Shown one piece after another: positions 33,561 to 44,526 of a stretch of DNA of 64,000 nucleotides. The stretch comes from Sporodiniella umbellata (Eukaryota > Mucoromycota > Mucoromycetes > Mucorales > Rhizopodaceae). Location: positions 56,407 to 120,406 of the forward strand of contig JAIXMR010000087.1 of the NCBI GenBank assembly GCA_025677835.1. The letters run 5' to 3'. The stretch's first letter is position 1; the number at the start of each line of letters is the position of its first letter. Under the pieces are notes generated by a model, which was not told the DNA's origin, did not search any database, and worked only from the letters and a program-made list of their open reading frames with translations. The translations under genes were made by a program, and so were the position numbers.

Positions 33561-34599
33561 CTCGGCCACATTGGGGTTACTATAACCGCGTCCGATAGTC
33601 GTTGTTGTTTTATCTTTTTTAATACTTTCGGTATCAACTTCCAAGGTGGGTAGAGGTATAAACCTCGCCTCCTCCAGTCTTGTTGGAATGCATCTATTGC
33701 CGCTGCTGTCGGGTCCTGATGTAGTGTCCAATACTGTGGGAGTTGATGATTGTGCCTCGCTACAAAGGCGTCGATGGACATCTTTCCCCATTTCTTTTCG
33801 ATCATTGTAAACATTTTTGATGGAATTTTGGACTCGTGGAACGGAATTTTCTTTCGGCTGAGTGCATCCGCTTCTGTGTTGTGGATACCTGGTATATGTT
33901 GATATAATGTTTGTAGAATGTATTTGTTGCATAGATTTTGGATCTGTATCGCTAGGTCTTGAAGTAATACCGACGATGTTCCCCCCGACTTGGTTATGTA
34001 TTTCAAAACCGTTAGGTTGTCTGAAAATATCCGTATTGTAGTATCTCTGTATTTTACTGCATGACGTTGTAGGGCAAACAAAATGGTCTTCAATTCGCGT
34101 ACGTTTATTGATCGATTTTTTTCTTCTTGGTTCCAAAATCTATATTCTTTCACGTGGTTTGAGCTGACACCCCACCCGGTATTCGATGCGTCCACGTATA
34201 TCTGTAAGGCTGGATTGTTTGGACTTGGTGTGTGAATTGGTAAACCATTCTTTTTCTCGAGGAACGTCTCCCACCAATCTAGTTCTTGGTGGCCGGTAAA
34301 GGACAACTTGCATTTGGTTTCCCAATTTTGTTGGTCCAATTGTAGAGTTCTGGCCAGGTCTCGTTGCAGATATCTGATGTGAAGCAGCGCTTCTCCAATG
34401 GCTGTAATCATTGACGTAATCTTCCCTAATAGCCCCGCTATCCATTGACATGAAATGGCGGTCATCTTCTTTGTCTGTCTGATTCTCTTTAGAGTGTTGT
34501 TGATTTTCAATTGAGGTACTGAAATCTTCATCTTTTTGGTGTTGAAGGTAAAGCCCAGAAATTCTTGAATCTTTTGTTTCCAGGTGTTTGAGACTGGCC
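33503..34599 (-). pseudogene. RT-thumb remnant plus RNase H of DIRS element (S1)
   Basis: This segment starts at EFLGFTFNTKKMKISVPQLK, the block that in DIRS polymerases follows the catalytic palm. The RNase H quartet is intact: Asp in YVDASNTGWG, Glu in NVRELKTIL, Asp in RIFSDNLTVL and Asp in HNTEADALSR. The frame ends at an amber TAG after DKPIV, where the S3 copy has TGG and continues to RRWYLAAWRLS, the usual end of this domain. No YxDD motif exists anywhere in the element. Confidence 0.78.
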
Positions 34600-35135
34600 G
34601 AAAGTTTGAGTGCTTTAATTGCGTAGTCTCTTGCTTCATCGTCTTGTTGTTTACTTTGTGCCCAAGAGAAAATAGCGAGTTGTCGTGCACTCTCCCATGC
34701 TTCTTCCAATATCGTGCGAGCTTCATCTCTGAAAACTTCTCCCTCTTTAATAATGTTGAGTTGCTCAAATATTTCTGTTGCTCCTCTTCCAATGGTTCGG
34801 ATGGCTTCTGATCCTTTATAAATGGATGAGACAACCTGTATTGTTTCCACCGTGTAATTTTTAAGCTTTGGTAAGAGCGATTTATTAATCTCCTTTGCTT
34901 TTGTCCAGTCGTCTGATGCGTATTTGGTGAGTTCTCGTTTATATTTTCGAAATTTTTCTTGTAGTTGCTGTGTCGAACTTGTTTCCAAAGTGGCAAGTAT
35001 GTCTTCTGTTAATGAACATTCCTCTCTTTCGCTTTGAATGTTGAGTCTTTCTTCATTTCTAAATTGTTGAAAGAGTTGTAATACTTCATCTTCTGTATAG
35101 GTCTTTGTTCCATTGGAGCTGTTGATATCATCCAT
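34600..35135 (-). pseudogene. Gag-like N-terminal ORF of DIRS element (S1)
   Basis: From ATG at 35,135 (MDDINSSNGTKTYTEDEV) about 180 codons are charged and helical (QQLQEKFRKYKRELTKYAS; RTILEEAWESARQLAIFSW). No zinc knuckle is visible. The reading frame then continues, out of register with the RNase H, to 34,140. This overlap is what an internal deletion joining Gag to the post-palm RT would produce. Homology to named Gag proteins is by position only. Confidence 0.55.
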
Positions 35136-35173
35136 AGTTTTATCCTCGATGCGTGGCTTAGAAAAATATAGGG

Positions 35174-35577
35174 GAAACAAGTTATTATTATTATTATATT
35201 CTAAAAATAAAGCGTGGCTCAGAGAGCATGTATCACATTGGAAGCCGGAGTCAATTGGGATTAGTTTAGGTACGACAAGCAATACTAATGTTGACGAAAC
35301 GAAGGTTGAAAATGTGATACATACCTGCCCACGGTATAAACGATGGTGGTAGCTTACACTTTATCAAGATCTCGAACCCAAAAAAAAAAAAAAAAAAAAA
35401 AAAAGAAATTAAACTATATATTATATCAGCTAGCATTAGAAATATATAGGGAGGAAAGGGAAACAAGTTATTATTATTGTTATTATATTCTAAAAATAAA
35501 GCGTGGCTCAGAGAGCATGTATCACATTGGAAGCCGGAGTGGAGTCAATTGGGATTAGTTTAGGTACGACAAGCAAT
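35174..35577. repeat. direct repeat pair beside the DIRS element
   Basis: 35,174-35,283 and 35,460-35,577 are near-identical (second copy with GGAGT duplicated). They are separated by a segment containing the 34-bp DIRS terminal repeat and an A run of about 25. Confidence 0.85.
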
Positions 35578-35642
35578 TTCATGATGCTTTTGAAAAATAA
35601 AAAAAAAAACTACACTCTTTTCTACATATTTTTTGTGACCAA

Positions 35643-37355
35643 ATGAAGCGAGCTTCAATCTCTGTACCAAAAAAAAGTTCATCAAACAAAAAGAATCGTG
35701 TACTTTCTGCTGATATTCAATGGTGCTTTGATAATAAAGATGATCTTACTTTGGCATCGTTTGTGGAAAAGTATGGCATTATAAATAAACAGTATGCATT
35801 GAGCAGATACTGCTCAATAATTAGTAAAGACATTTTCGAAGATGATAGCGAACGTTTAACTTCAGAATTGACGACCTGGAGGCACACTAAAGAGTATAAA
35901 AAGTTCTGGATCGATAGGATAAACAAAAAAACTCAACTTGACGTTCAGGAAGGATGCACTCAATACGTATCTGATAGTGCACAAGACGCGTTAGAAATAC
36001 TTACCTCCATGTCAAGAGATGAACCAACAGATAAACCAGTATTATCTTCTGAAGAATCTATAGCACCATCGTCGTCGTTGCCGACTGATTCAGAACCAAG
36101 CAGTAGCAATTCTACATTGCCATCATCGTACACTAGTACTACAGTCAATAGCGGCAATAAATCGCCATCATCACTGTCGCCCGTCAATCCAGCACAAAAT
36201 ACTAATATACAAGATGTCGGAAACTCCCCTGTCCTTGCTCCTTGGCTTTTCAAGGAGGTAGATATAGCACTATTGTTTACAAAGTTCAAGCAGGCCGTGG
36301 CACAAATATCAACCGATCATTTGTTTCTCATCGAATCGTCCATCCATGAGCTTCTGAGCCTGTCGAATATCCTCCTCTTGGCACCGGAGCAACACAGCCA
36401 GCTCGTCATTAACATTTTTACTGAAGAGATTTTGCATGATTTGGATTCATATCTTTTGAAAGAGTGTTTGGACCCAATGCAAGACATGAGTAATGATGTG
36501 TTTACCAAGTGGAGTCGAATTATGAACAATGTTGAAAGCAACAATCAAAGTAAAGACGATGCGGAAATCGAGTTATTAACGCTCGGAAAAGACCTTTGTC
36601 CAATTCAAAAATCACTCATCTTAGGAATAAAAGCATGGTAAGTCACTTTGAAAAGTGGGATTGAGGTTTTATCTTGTAAAGAATAAAACTGACAATTTTG
36701 TAATAGTATGCGTAAGCTGCCACTGTTTCCCATAAAAAACAAGCAATCATTAGGGGAATGCGAACTATTCACAATGTATTTCGACCCACTCCTGTCTGCA
36801 CTCTTTTCGGACCCTGATAAAAATATTCTTTTACGATGGTCAAATGTTACTTGTAATGAAAGTGCTGACAAGCGCCCTGATGCAACAATTTCAAAAATAC
36901 AACAAAGAGATTTCGGTCCAAGTCTTGGATTTGGAGAAGTTAAATTGGCGCGCCCCACAACTGACAACCACGCTCTCTGCCTTGATCTCCTTCGTCTCGG
37001 AGCTTTTTGCAAAGACACAATTGATATGAATAAATTGCAGGCAGCTTTGGCTTTCCAGATCAATGGCTTCAGCATCATCTTCTATTTAATGCGCTTACGA
37101 CATGATGGTATGTACATTATGCAAGAAATTGGTCGTGTTGCATTTCCTGCATCTTTACAAGATTTGACCGTTTTTCTCAGTTTGAAAAACATTCGCACGT
37201 TACTTATGGTATCAGATGTGTTTTGGCGTCTCTGTAAACCAGTGAACGATGATTCATGGGAGTCGATGCGCCGCCCAACTCACTCAGCCATTTTCAGTTT
37301 GATCCACGCGAGTAAAGACAGACATCGATTATGTGCACTTGAATTTACCTGTTAA
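35643..37355 (+). CDS. Two-exon protein with PD-(D/E)XK-nuclease-like motif (S1 copy)
   Basis: Exons 35643..36637 and 36707..37355 (intron GTAAGT...AATAG, 69 nt) give 547 residues. Residues 1-110 are basic with a helix-turn-helix-like stretch (LASFVEKYGIINKQYALSRYC). Residues 120-190 are Ser/Pro-rich linker and 195-330 are helical. The C-terminal part has GECELFTMYFDPLL, then KRPDATI with Asp390, and GFGEVK with Glu409 and Lys411. RPD-x(18)-E-x-K fits the PD-(D/E)XK nuclease core, with the upstream Glu a possible helix-A acid. I recall similar hypothetical proteins as numerous in mucoralean genomes, without assigned function. It sits between the DIRS remnant and the transposase, facing the latter, inside the repeated spacer. 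Nuclease activity is inference from one motif. Confidence 0.6.
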
Positions 37356-37676
37356 TAACAAATGAATGGTCATATTGCTTAAATTACTATTTGTAATCAA
37401 GTTGAAAATAAATAAAATATGATTGTTTAATGGCCCATGAAAATTAATTGAAGCACCCTAAATCTCAAATGTTTGTTAATACCTCAGCTTCCATAATGAT
37501 AGCATTCTTGCCACTCCTGTCAATTGTAATGACGCATGGATGGTGTATTGAGGGATACGTGGAAAATTTCATCAGGAGACCCATAAAGTAATTGACACCA
37601 CGCCAATTTTATTTTAGTTAAAGGGCGGATGGAAGTTTAGAAAGTGTTTACTCCTTGATTTGGTGAAACATACATA
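37356..37676. other. non-coding gap between nuclease-like gene and transposase
   Basis: AT-rich; no ORF of note. No copy of the transposase's 3' terminal sequence is found here, so the 5' terminal repeat of that element seems lost. Confidence 0.4.
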
Positions 37677-38693
37677 GTTTTTCATCTTCCTTATAAATCA
37701 ACATATTAAACAACATGTTCAAAAACTGGTTGATGAGGAGCCGCAAGTTACAGTAACCGAGGTGGTTGATGATTTGGTTGCAAAGTTCGAGGATTTTTCT
37801 TTGTGCAAGACCCAGGTCTACTACCATACGAAGACGACCTGTAACCTTTCGGTTAGCATTGCACGCTTCGAATCCGAAAAGAGGAACAATTTGAAAAACT
37901 TCGAAGAGCGGTACAAATGGTTTATGGATTGGAAATGTTCTAATATAGACTTCACTAAAAATTGCGTCTTTATAGATGAGAGTGGTTTCCATACCAATAT
38001 GAGGAGAAGCTTTGCCTGGAGTCGTGTTGGAACATGTCCAGTGGTAAAAACAACAGTAGCAAGGACAGTTACCCACACTATATTGGGTGCGATGGCCGAT
38101 ACAGTCATCCACCTTTCACTCAGAAAGCCGGCGCCAACAAAACCGAAACCAAAGAAGGCAGAGGCAAACAAAAAAAGAAGAAAGATGTCGAGGCCGAGGC
38201 TGCTGTTGAAGAACAACAAGAGAATGAAGGTGTTGAGCAGTATCAGCCAGATAATGACAAGCCGACACCCAAGGGTACCACTTTGGCGCATTATATTAAG
38301 TTGATCAGTGAAGTTCTTGATGTTATGGATGAAATTGGAAATATGGAGGGTTTCTATCTAGTGATAGATTTTTTTTCCACCCCTTTATAATGTGTGACTT
38401 TTTTGATAAATAAATTTATCTTTACAAAAAAAAAAAAAAAATAGCTACAGCGAAATATTATAAGAAGGGGATATAACCATATGTACCTTCCACTCTATAG
38501 TCCTGAACTCAACCCAATTGAAAACTTCTGGTCCTTAATTAAGAGTAAGATGAAAAGGGTGTTCTTCACGGTAGATGAGTCAATGACGTCTCGAATCCGT
38601 GCTGCTTGTAAGGATACTCCAAGCGAATTGTATGCTTTTGCTGATCATTCAAAAGGTCAAATTAGTAAATACTACAAAAAAATAGAGTTTTAA
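37677..38693 (+). pseudogene. Tc1/IS630-type DDE transposase, broken (S1 copy)
   Basis: After a stop at 37,676 the frame reads QHIKQHVQKLVDEEP and a helix-turn-helix region, then NCVFIDESGFHTNMRRSFAWS with the first catalytic Asp. A shift at an A7 run (about 38,168) is needed to reach TTLAHYIKLISEVLDVMDEIG and FYLVID with the second Asp. There about 75 bases of T/A-rich sequence replace the expected N-x-P-I-H segment. The final block RRGYNHMYLPLYSPELNPIENFW, with the catalytic Glu, follows in a third frame. The protein would be around 330 residues if whole. It is clearly inactive as written. It belongs to the Pfam DDE_3 group. Confidence 0.8.
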
Positions 38694-38931
38694 TAAATAA
38701 AGTCAGAAGCCATCATTCAAAAACTAATCACTTTAAACAATATGAAGTATTGCTTCTAAGCATTAGGGTTTTTTTTTTTACTGGCTTCTGTACATAACTC
38801 ATAACGACGTATTCTTTTTTCCAGCGAGCAACAAATTATACCGGAAAAAGTGTACGTCCGAAAACCAAGTAAAAATACTGTAAGTGACCAAGTGAAGTTC
38901 AGAAAAGTGACCAATTGACGGCGGAAATACA
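38694..38931 (+). other. transposon 3' end abutting LIR-B
   Basis: This sequence ends CCAAGTAAAAATACTGTA, followed by 58 bases with GTGACCA repeats and GGCGGAAATACAG, then TA and the LIR. It is present at the outer edge of every LIR arm except the left arm of A. Confidence 0.6.
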
Positions 38932-39766
38932 GTAAATTAGCTTTTTGCGCTTTTCGTTTTTTAATTTCCGTAAGTAAACAAAGGAAAAAAAAAACTAACA
39001 ACAGCCTTTACGCGTTCCTTGCTTCCCCTTCCTTCTTTATCTTTTAGCAAAAGTCATAAAGCAAGCTTATAGCTACCCATAGAGATGCGTATTGCCGGTT
39101 TGATCTCTTTCATGACGCGCTTGAAAGCAGGTTTTGTAAAGCAGAAGGCTATCATCTGTGTTACATATGATAAGGAAAGCACCTATTGCCGTCTTTTTTT
39201 TTTTTTAGTCTTTTTTTGGGCCAAGTAGCCCAAAGGTTTCTTTTAATGAAGACTTTCATAGTAAAGTTTTTTTTTTTTTTTTGTAAGAAAAAAAACTACT
39301 ACTCTCGTAAGCTTTCCTTAATATCTAACGTAGCCTATCATTTTACAAGTGGCCAAAGCTTTTTCTTCTGTAAGAGGCAAAAGCCAAATCGGAAACAAGT
39401 CTTTCAACGATCTAAGCTCCGCCAGCGATTGCCTTGGATCTTGCCTACATTGTGAACATGTCTTCAAAAAAGAGAGCACCATGAAAGTAAATGAGACGTC
39501 TTGAATAAGGCTTGAAAAACAAGACGGCTTCTTTTTTTTTTTCTTTTTGTGTTCATGAGATTTTTCAATTGGTGTTAGCGCAAGATTACTCTCAAATTTG
39601 TTTGGATTGCTAGTAGCGCCAACTTTCGTTTTTTTTTTAAGGTCAAGGCGTTCTCTAAAGTGTATTGAGCGATTATTTTATAAATGTGAGTAGCTTATAA
39701 ATCCATGCTTGGTGTATAGTCTTGATTCAGAGCATAAAATACAAGACTAACAGGCTGAACAAATAC

Positions 39767-39806
<40 letters not shown>

Positions 39807-40420
39807 GTGTACAGAGACAAAATGAGAGTAGTGTCCACAATAGTCTTTTAAAAAAATAAAAGTCTTTCACTATTTTATTTTATTTGTATTTTTTCATTTA
39901 ATGTTTAATGTGGTGGTTTTCGCAAGTTTTCCTTCTTGAGGTCATTTTCGCAAGTTTCCTTCTTGAGGTTATTTTCGCAAGTTTCCTTCTTGGGGTTTTC
40001 GCAAGTTTGCCTCTTGATGTTTTTACAAGTTTGCATCTTGGAATAAGTACAAAGAAACAAAATAAATTCGAAAATCTGCCTCCTTTTTATACTTTTTTTT
40101 GGTTATCTAAACCGTCACATTTATCACATTCCTGCTGTAATGGGCAAAATATCGGAGATTTAAGTTTCGCGCCATAATCTTGCCGTCATTTTGCACTATA
40201 TTTACAGTATCTCGTCAAGCTACCATATTAGCTGTACATATAGTGGCCATTGAAAAAAATATAGAAGCGTTTATGTTTGAAAGTACATGGTCACTACTTA
40301 TCTTATAATTTGAATGTCACAACTCTATAGATTCAAACCCTGTTAAAAACATTACAGAGTGCTGGTTGCTAGATTTACCTAATAACAAATAGACTTGAAC
40401 AAAAGCAACGCATAGGTACC
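38932..40420 (+). repeat. LIR-B left arm
   Basis: Same orientation and content as LIR-A left. It pairs with 42,799-44,288 (coordinates sum to about 83,220). Confidence 0.95.
39905..40036 (-). CDS. Cys-repeat ORF (copy 3 of 6)
   Basis: Identical 43-codon reading to copies 1 and 2, including the upstream TATAAAAAGG. Confidence 0.35.
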   Translation of the reverse strand: MQTCKNIKRQTCENPKKETCENNLKKETCENDLKKENLRKPPH

Positions 40421-42798
40421 AATTTCACATAAAAAAAAGGCTTCACTAAAATATTTGCCTAATTAATACTTTTATCCAATAGAAAATGAACTTGTAAGAA
40501 ATAAGTATTGTTGAAATGACTGAGGATTTGTTAGTTAAACCATGTGTTCTTTTTGAAGAATAGGGATTTGGGTAGCAAGCCTACTTATAGCCTGTATCGT
40601 CAATACCATTGATACTATTAGTCATATAGAAACTAATTGTTTATCAACGCTAGTAGCACTATCAGTAACACACAAAAAAAAAAATAGTAAAGGGCTATAG
40701 AAGCTCTGAAGAATGTCATTCAAACATTATAAAGCGACTGTTTATTATAGTTTATCAACAACCATTTTGCTTATATATAGCAAAGTTACCTCTGAAAATA
40801 GCCTTATATATCCAATTGATTTTTCAGTCGATAATAGTCTTTTATTATTGACTACAAGTTGGATACACCAACTGTGTTACCGATTTCTCTTCACCAACTG
40901 TAAGAAGTAAAAAAATTTAAAAACTTTCAAACCTAAGGCTAAAGCAACGACACCAAAAATCTCCCTAGTACGTCTCCGCAAAAGACCAAAAAAAAAAAGC
41001 CCCTTATCAAACAATACTAGTGAGAAATCAGTCCAGAAAAAGACAAGTTTAACGAGACTGAATAAAGATAGTTTTTATTTGGGTACCAGTATCAAGCTTA
41101 TTTATACTGTTTAAGAAAAAGACCTGGGCCTTTGCCGTAGTTGTTCTTTATAACTAAAAGTGGATTATTCTTGTAAACCTGACGAGGATGTTTTCTCTTT
41201 CTTAATTGGTTGTGGTGCTTTCGGTACAATCTTATAATGGGTGGACTGTCTAGATCTCAAAATACAAAGAGAAATAATTAATTAGATATGTATCACGTCT
41301 GTGTTATAAATCTCGTATAGACATATCTTAATATGGGTAGTTACTAAGTAAGGTACGTGATACATGTAGTTGCAACCGATTAGAGAATACTGTCATACTT
41401 GATGTGTACTTAAAGATTCCAGGTTTACTCATATGTAACTTATTATTTCTTCGTTTAAATTATTCAAAGTGTATTCAAAGGTGAGTCGGAACACGACAAC
41501 TAGAAACTGTGGTAGCAAAAATTCCGGAGACAGCCTTGAGCGACTTCATAATAGTGAATAAACGATATACAACGACGGAGCGAGCTATCCTTTCTCTCAT
41601 AAATTGCAGCGGTAGTGATTTTTACCGACGTATCCGACTCAGGATAGATGATAGTATACAGTAACCAAATGACAACAAGCGAAAGGACCAAACAAAAAGT
41701 ATCCTAACACCTCAATTGCAAAGAGCTGCTAGTGTTATGTAAATGTCTGTTACTGAAGAGAAAAAAAGATACAGTGCTACAAATTTACTACGGCAATGCA
41801 TCTTCAATAGCATGCGTCAAAAAATCGGAGGGAGCAGGATTCATAGGTTGAAGAAGCTCGTTTCCAAAATATGAGACTATTTTCTTCAAACTTTTATCAT
41901 GATTTACTCTATACCAGTCTTGAAACCATTAAACGCACCATTCAGGTAGGCGATATAGTAAAACAAATGAAGGATAGGTCCGTTTTTTCTACCGGTACCT
42001 AGACAATATTTGGAGCCCACGTCGTCTGGAATACTTCGCGAATAAATAGAAATACCTATCAAGCAAAAAGACCAGCTGGAAACGAGGTTCAAAAGCATTT
42101 TCACTTAATCTCTGGACTAGGGTATTCATATGCCCTTCCTGGAATATGATGCAACTATGTCTACAGCATTTTGGTTGATTCCCATCTAGTGCAACAATGT
42201 AAAAACCAGAATAGTTGTGACAACATAATACCTCATACTGATAGTATAGATAAAAAACAAACCACTAATCTTCCTATGAAGTATAAATTTTCTCCTTTAA
42301 GAGAAGATAATTTATAAAAGAAAACCCAAAATAGCGACTCTTGATATGAAGTACAAGAGGCAGTAACTAGAAGAAAGAGAATATAATTAGCGCATTATGG
42401 TAGTCTTCTTGAACCTAAAAGCTATTTCACAATTAAAACAGCAATCAGTAATATAACAAAGAGTACTTGCTTGGCGGCAGGCGCATAGGCGTGATCTTAT
42501 AAAATCCATATCCATCTACCCTTTTCAACTATTTTTCAGGATTAAGGACCTGTAGGCACAAATGAATGTAACAACTTTAGCAGTACTTAAGGGAGTACGA
42601 AAGATTACTACAAGGTTTTTGGGCTACGTTTTGCATATTTGGCAACTTTGAAAACCACTATTGAGAGTAGGAGACGACTCTAAATGTGTATCAAGAGTTA
42701 TGTGAGTATTACTGCTTTAACTTAGTGCAGTAAAATTTACCACAGTATTGCGATAAACTTTATATTAACACTTACAAAGGATCTCATTATTTAAAATC
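40421..42798 (-). other. LIR-B core, inverted relative to A
   Basis: The same 2.38 kb as in A in reverse orientation, and the same length. The centre of the 35-kb palindrome (about 41,610) falls inside it. No gene recognised. Confidence 0.8.
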
Positions 42799-43412
42799 GG
42801 TACCTATGCGTTGCTTTTGTTCAAGTCTATTTGTTATTAGGTAAATCTAGCAACCAGCACTCTGTAATGTTTTTAACAGGGTTTGAATCTATAGAGTTGT
42901 GACATTCAAATTATAAGAAAAGTAGTGACCATGTACTTTCAAACATAAACGCTTCTATATTTTTTTCAATGGCCACTATATGTACAGCTAATATGGTAGC
43001 TTGACGAGATACTGTAAATATAGTGCAAAATGACGGCAAGATTATGGCGCGAAACTTAAATCTCCGATATTTTGCCCATTACAGCAGGAATGTGATAAAT
43101 GTGACGGTTTAGATAACCAAAAAAAAGTATAAAAAGGAGGCAGATTTTCGAATTTATTTTGTTTCTTTGTACTTATTCCAAGATGCAAACTTGTAAAAAC
43201 ATCAAGAGGCAAACTTGCGAAAACCCCAAGAAGGAAACTTGCGAAAATAACCTCAAGAAGGAAACTTGCGAAAATGACCTCAAGAAGGAAAACTTGCGAA
43301 AACCACCACATTAAACATTAAATGAAAAAATACAAATAAAATAAAATAGTGAAAGACTTTTATTTTTTTAAAAGACTATTGTGGACACTACTCTCATTTT
43401 GTCTCTGTACAC

Positions 43413-43453
<41 letters not shown>

Positions 43454-44288
43454 GTATTTGTTCAGCCTGTTAGTCTTGTATTTTATGCTCTGAATCAAGA
43501 CTATACACCAAGCATGGATTTATAAGCTACTCACATTTATAAAATAATCGCTCAATACACTTTAGAGAACGCCTTGACCTTAAAAAAAAAACGAAAGTTG
43601 GCGCTACTAGCAATCCAAACAAATTTGAGAGTAATCTTGCGCTAACACCAATTGAAAAATCTCATGAACACAAAAAGAAAAAAAAAAAGAAGCCGTCTTG
43701 TTTTTCAAGCCTTATTCAAGACGTCTCATTTACTTTCATGGTGCTCTCTTTTTTGAAGACATGTTCACAATGTAGGCAAGATCCAAGGCAATCGCTGGCG
43801 GAGCTTAGATCGTTGAAAGACTTGTTTCCGATTTGGCTTTTGCCTCTTACAGAAGAAAAAGCTTTGGCCACTTGTAAAATGATAGGCTACGTTAGATATT
43901 AAGGAAAGCTTACGAGAGTAGTAGTTTTTTTTCTTACAAAAAAAAAAAAAAAACTTTACTATGAAAGTCTTCATTAAAAGAAACCTTTGGGCTACTTGGC
44001 CCAAAAAAAGACTAAAAAAAAAAAAAGACGGCAATAGGTGCTTTCCTTATCATATGTAACACAGATGATAGCCTTCTGCTTTACAAAACCTGCTTTCAAG
44101 CGCGTCATGAAAGAGATCAAACCGGCAATACGCATCTCTATGGGTAGCTATAAGCTTGCTTTATGACTTTTGCTAAAAGATAAAGAAGGAAGGGGAAGCA
44201 AGGAACGCGTAAAGGCTGTTGTTAGTTTTTTTTTTCCTTTGTTTACTTACGGAAATTAAAAAACGAAAAGCGCAAAAAGCTAATTTAC
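42799..44288 (-). repeat. LIR-B right arm
   Basis: Inverted partner of 38,932-40,420. Confidence 0.95.
43183..43314 (+). CDS. Cys-repeat ORF (copy 4 of 6)
   Basis: Mirror of copy 3; reading frame unchanged. Confidence 0.35.
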   Translation: MQTCKNIKRQTCENPKKETCENNLKKETCENDLKKENLRKPPH

Positions 44289-44526
44289 TGTATTTCCGCC
44301 GTCAATTGGTCACTTTTCTGAACTTCACTTGGTCACTTACAGTATTTTTACTTGGTTTTCGGACGTACACTTTTTCCGGTATAATTTGTTGCTCGCTGGA
44401 AAAAAGAATACGTCGTTATGAGTTATGTACAGAAGCCAGTAAAAAAAAAAACCCTAATGCTTAGAAGCAATACTTCATATTGTTTAAAGTGATTAGTTTT
44501 TGAATGATGGCTTCTGACTTTATTTA
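44289..44526 (-). other. transposon 3' end, mirror copy
   Basis: Inverted counterpart of 38,694-38,931. Confidence 0.6.

Larger units (their letters stand above)
32000..35600 (-). mobile_element. Degenerate DIRS-like (tyrosine-recombinase) retroelement, S1 copy
   Basis: Read on the minus strand: a Gag-like ORF, an RNase H domain and a tyrosine recombinase, the order of DIRS elements. The reverse-transcriptase palm is missing. A 34-bp sequence (AATGTTGACGAAACGAAGG...GTGATAC) occurs in the same orientation near both ends (32,035-32,068 and 35,287-35,320). A 110-bp block (35,174-35,283) is directly repeated at 35,460-35,577. DIRS elements have split or complementary terminal repeats rather than LTRs, so these are candidate termini. 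The exact element limits are not proven. Confidence 0.8.

Noticed and set aside
33372..34136. 254-codon minus-strand ORF starting MEPRRKKSINKRTRIED
   Set aside because: It is mostly an out-of-frame reading of the RNase H region. Only its last ~30 codons (PSRLEIINDYRKK) are plausible recombinase N-terminus.
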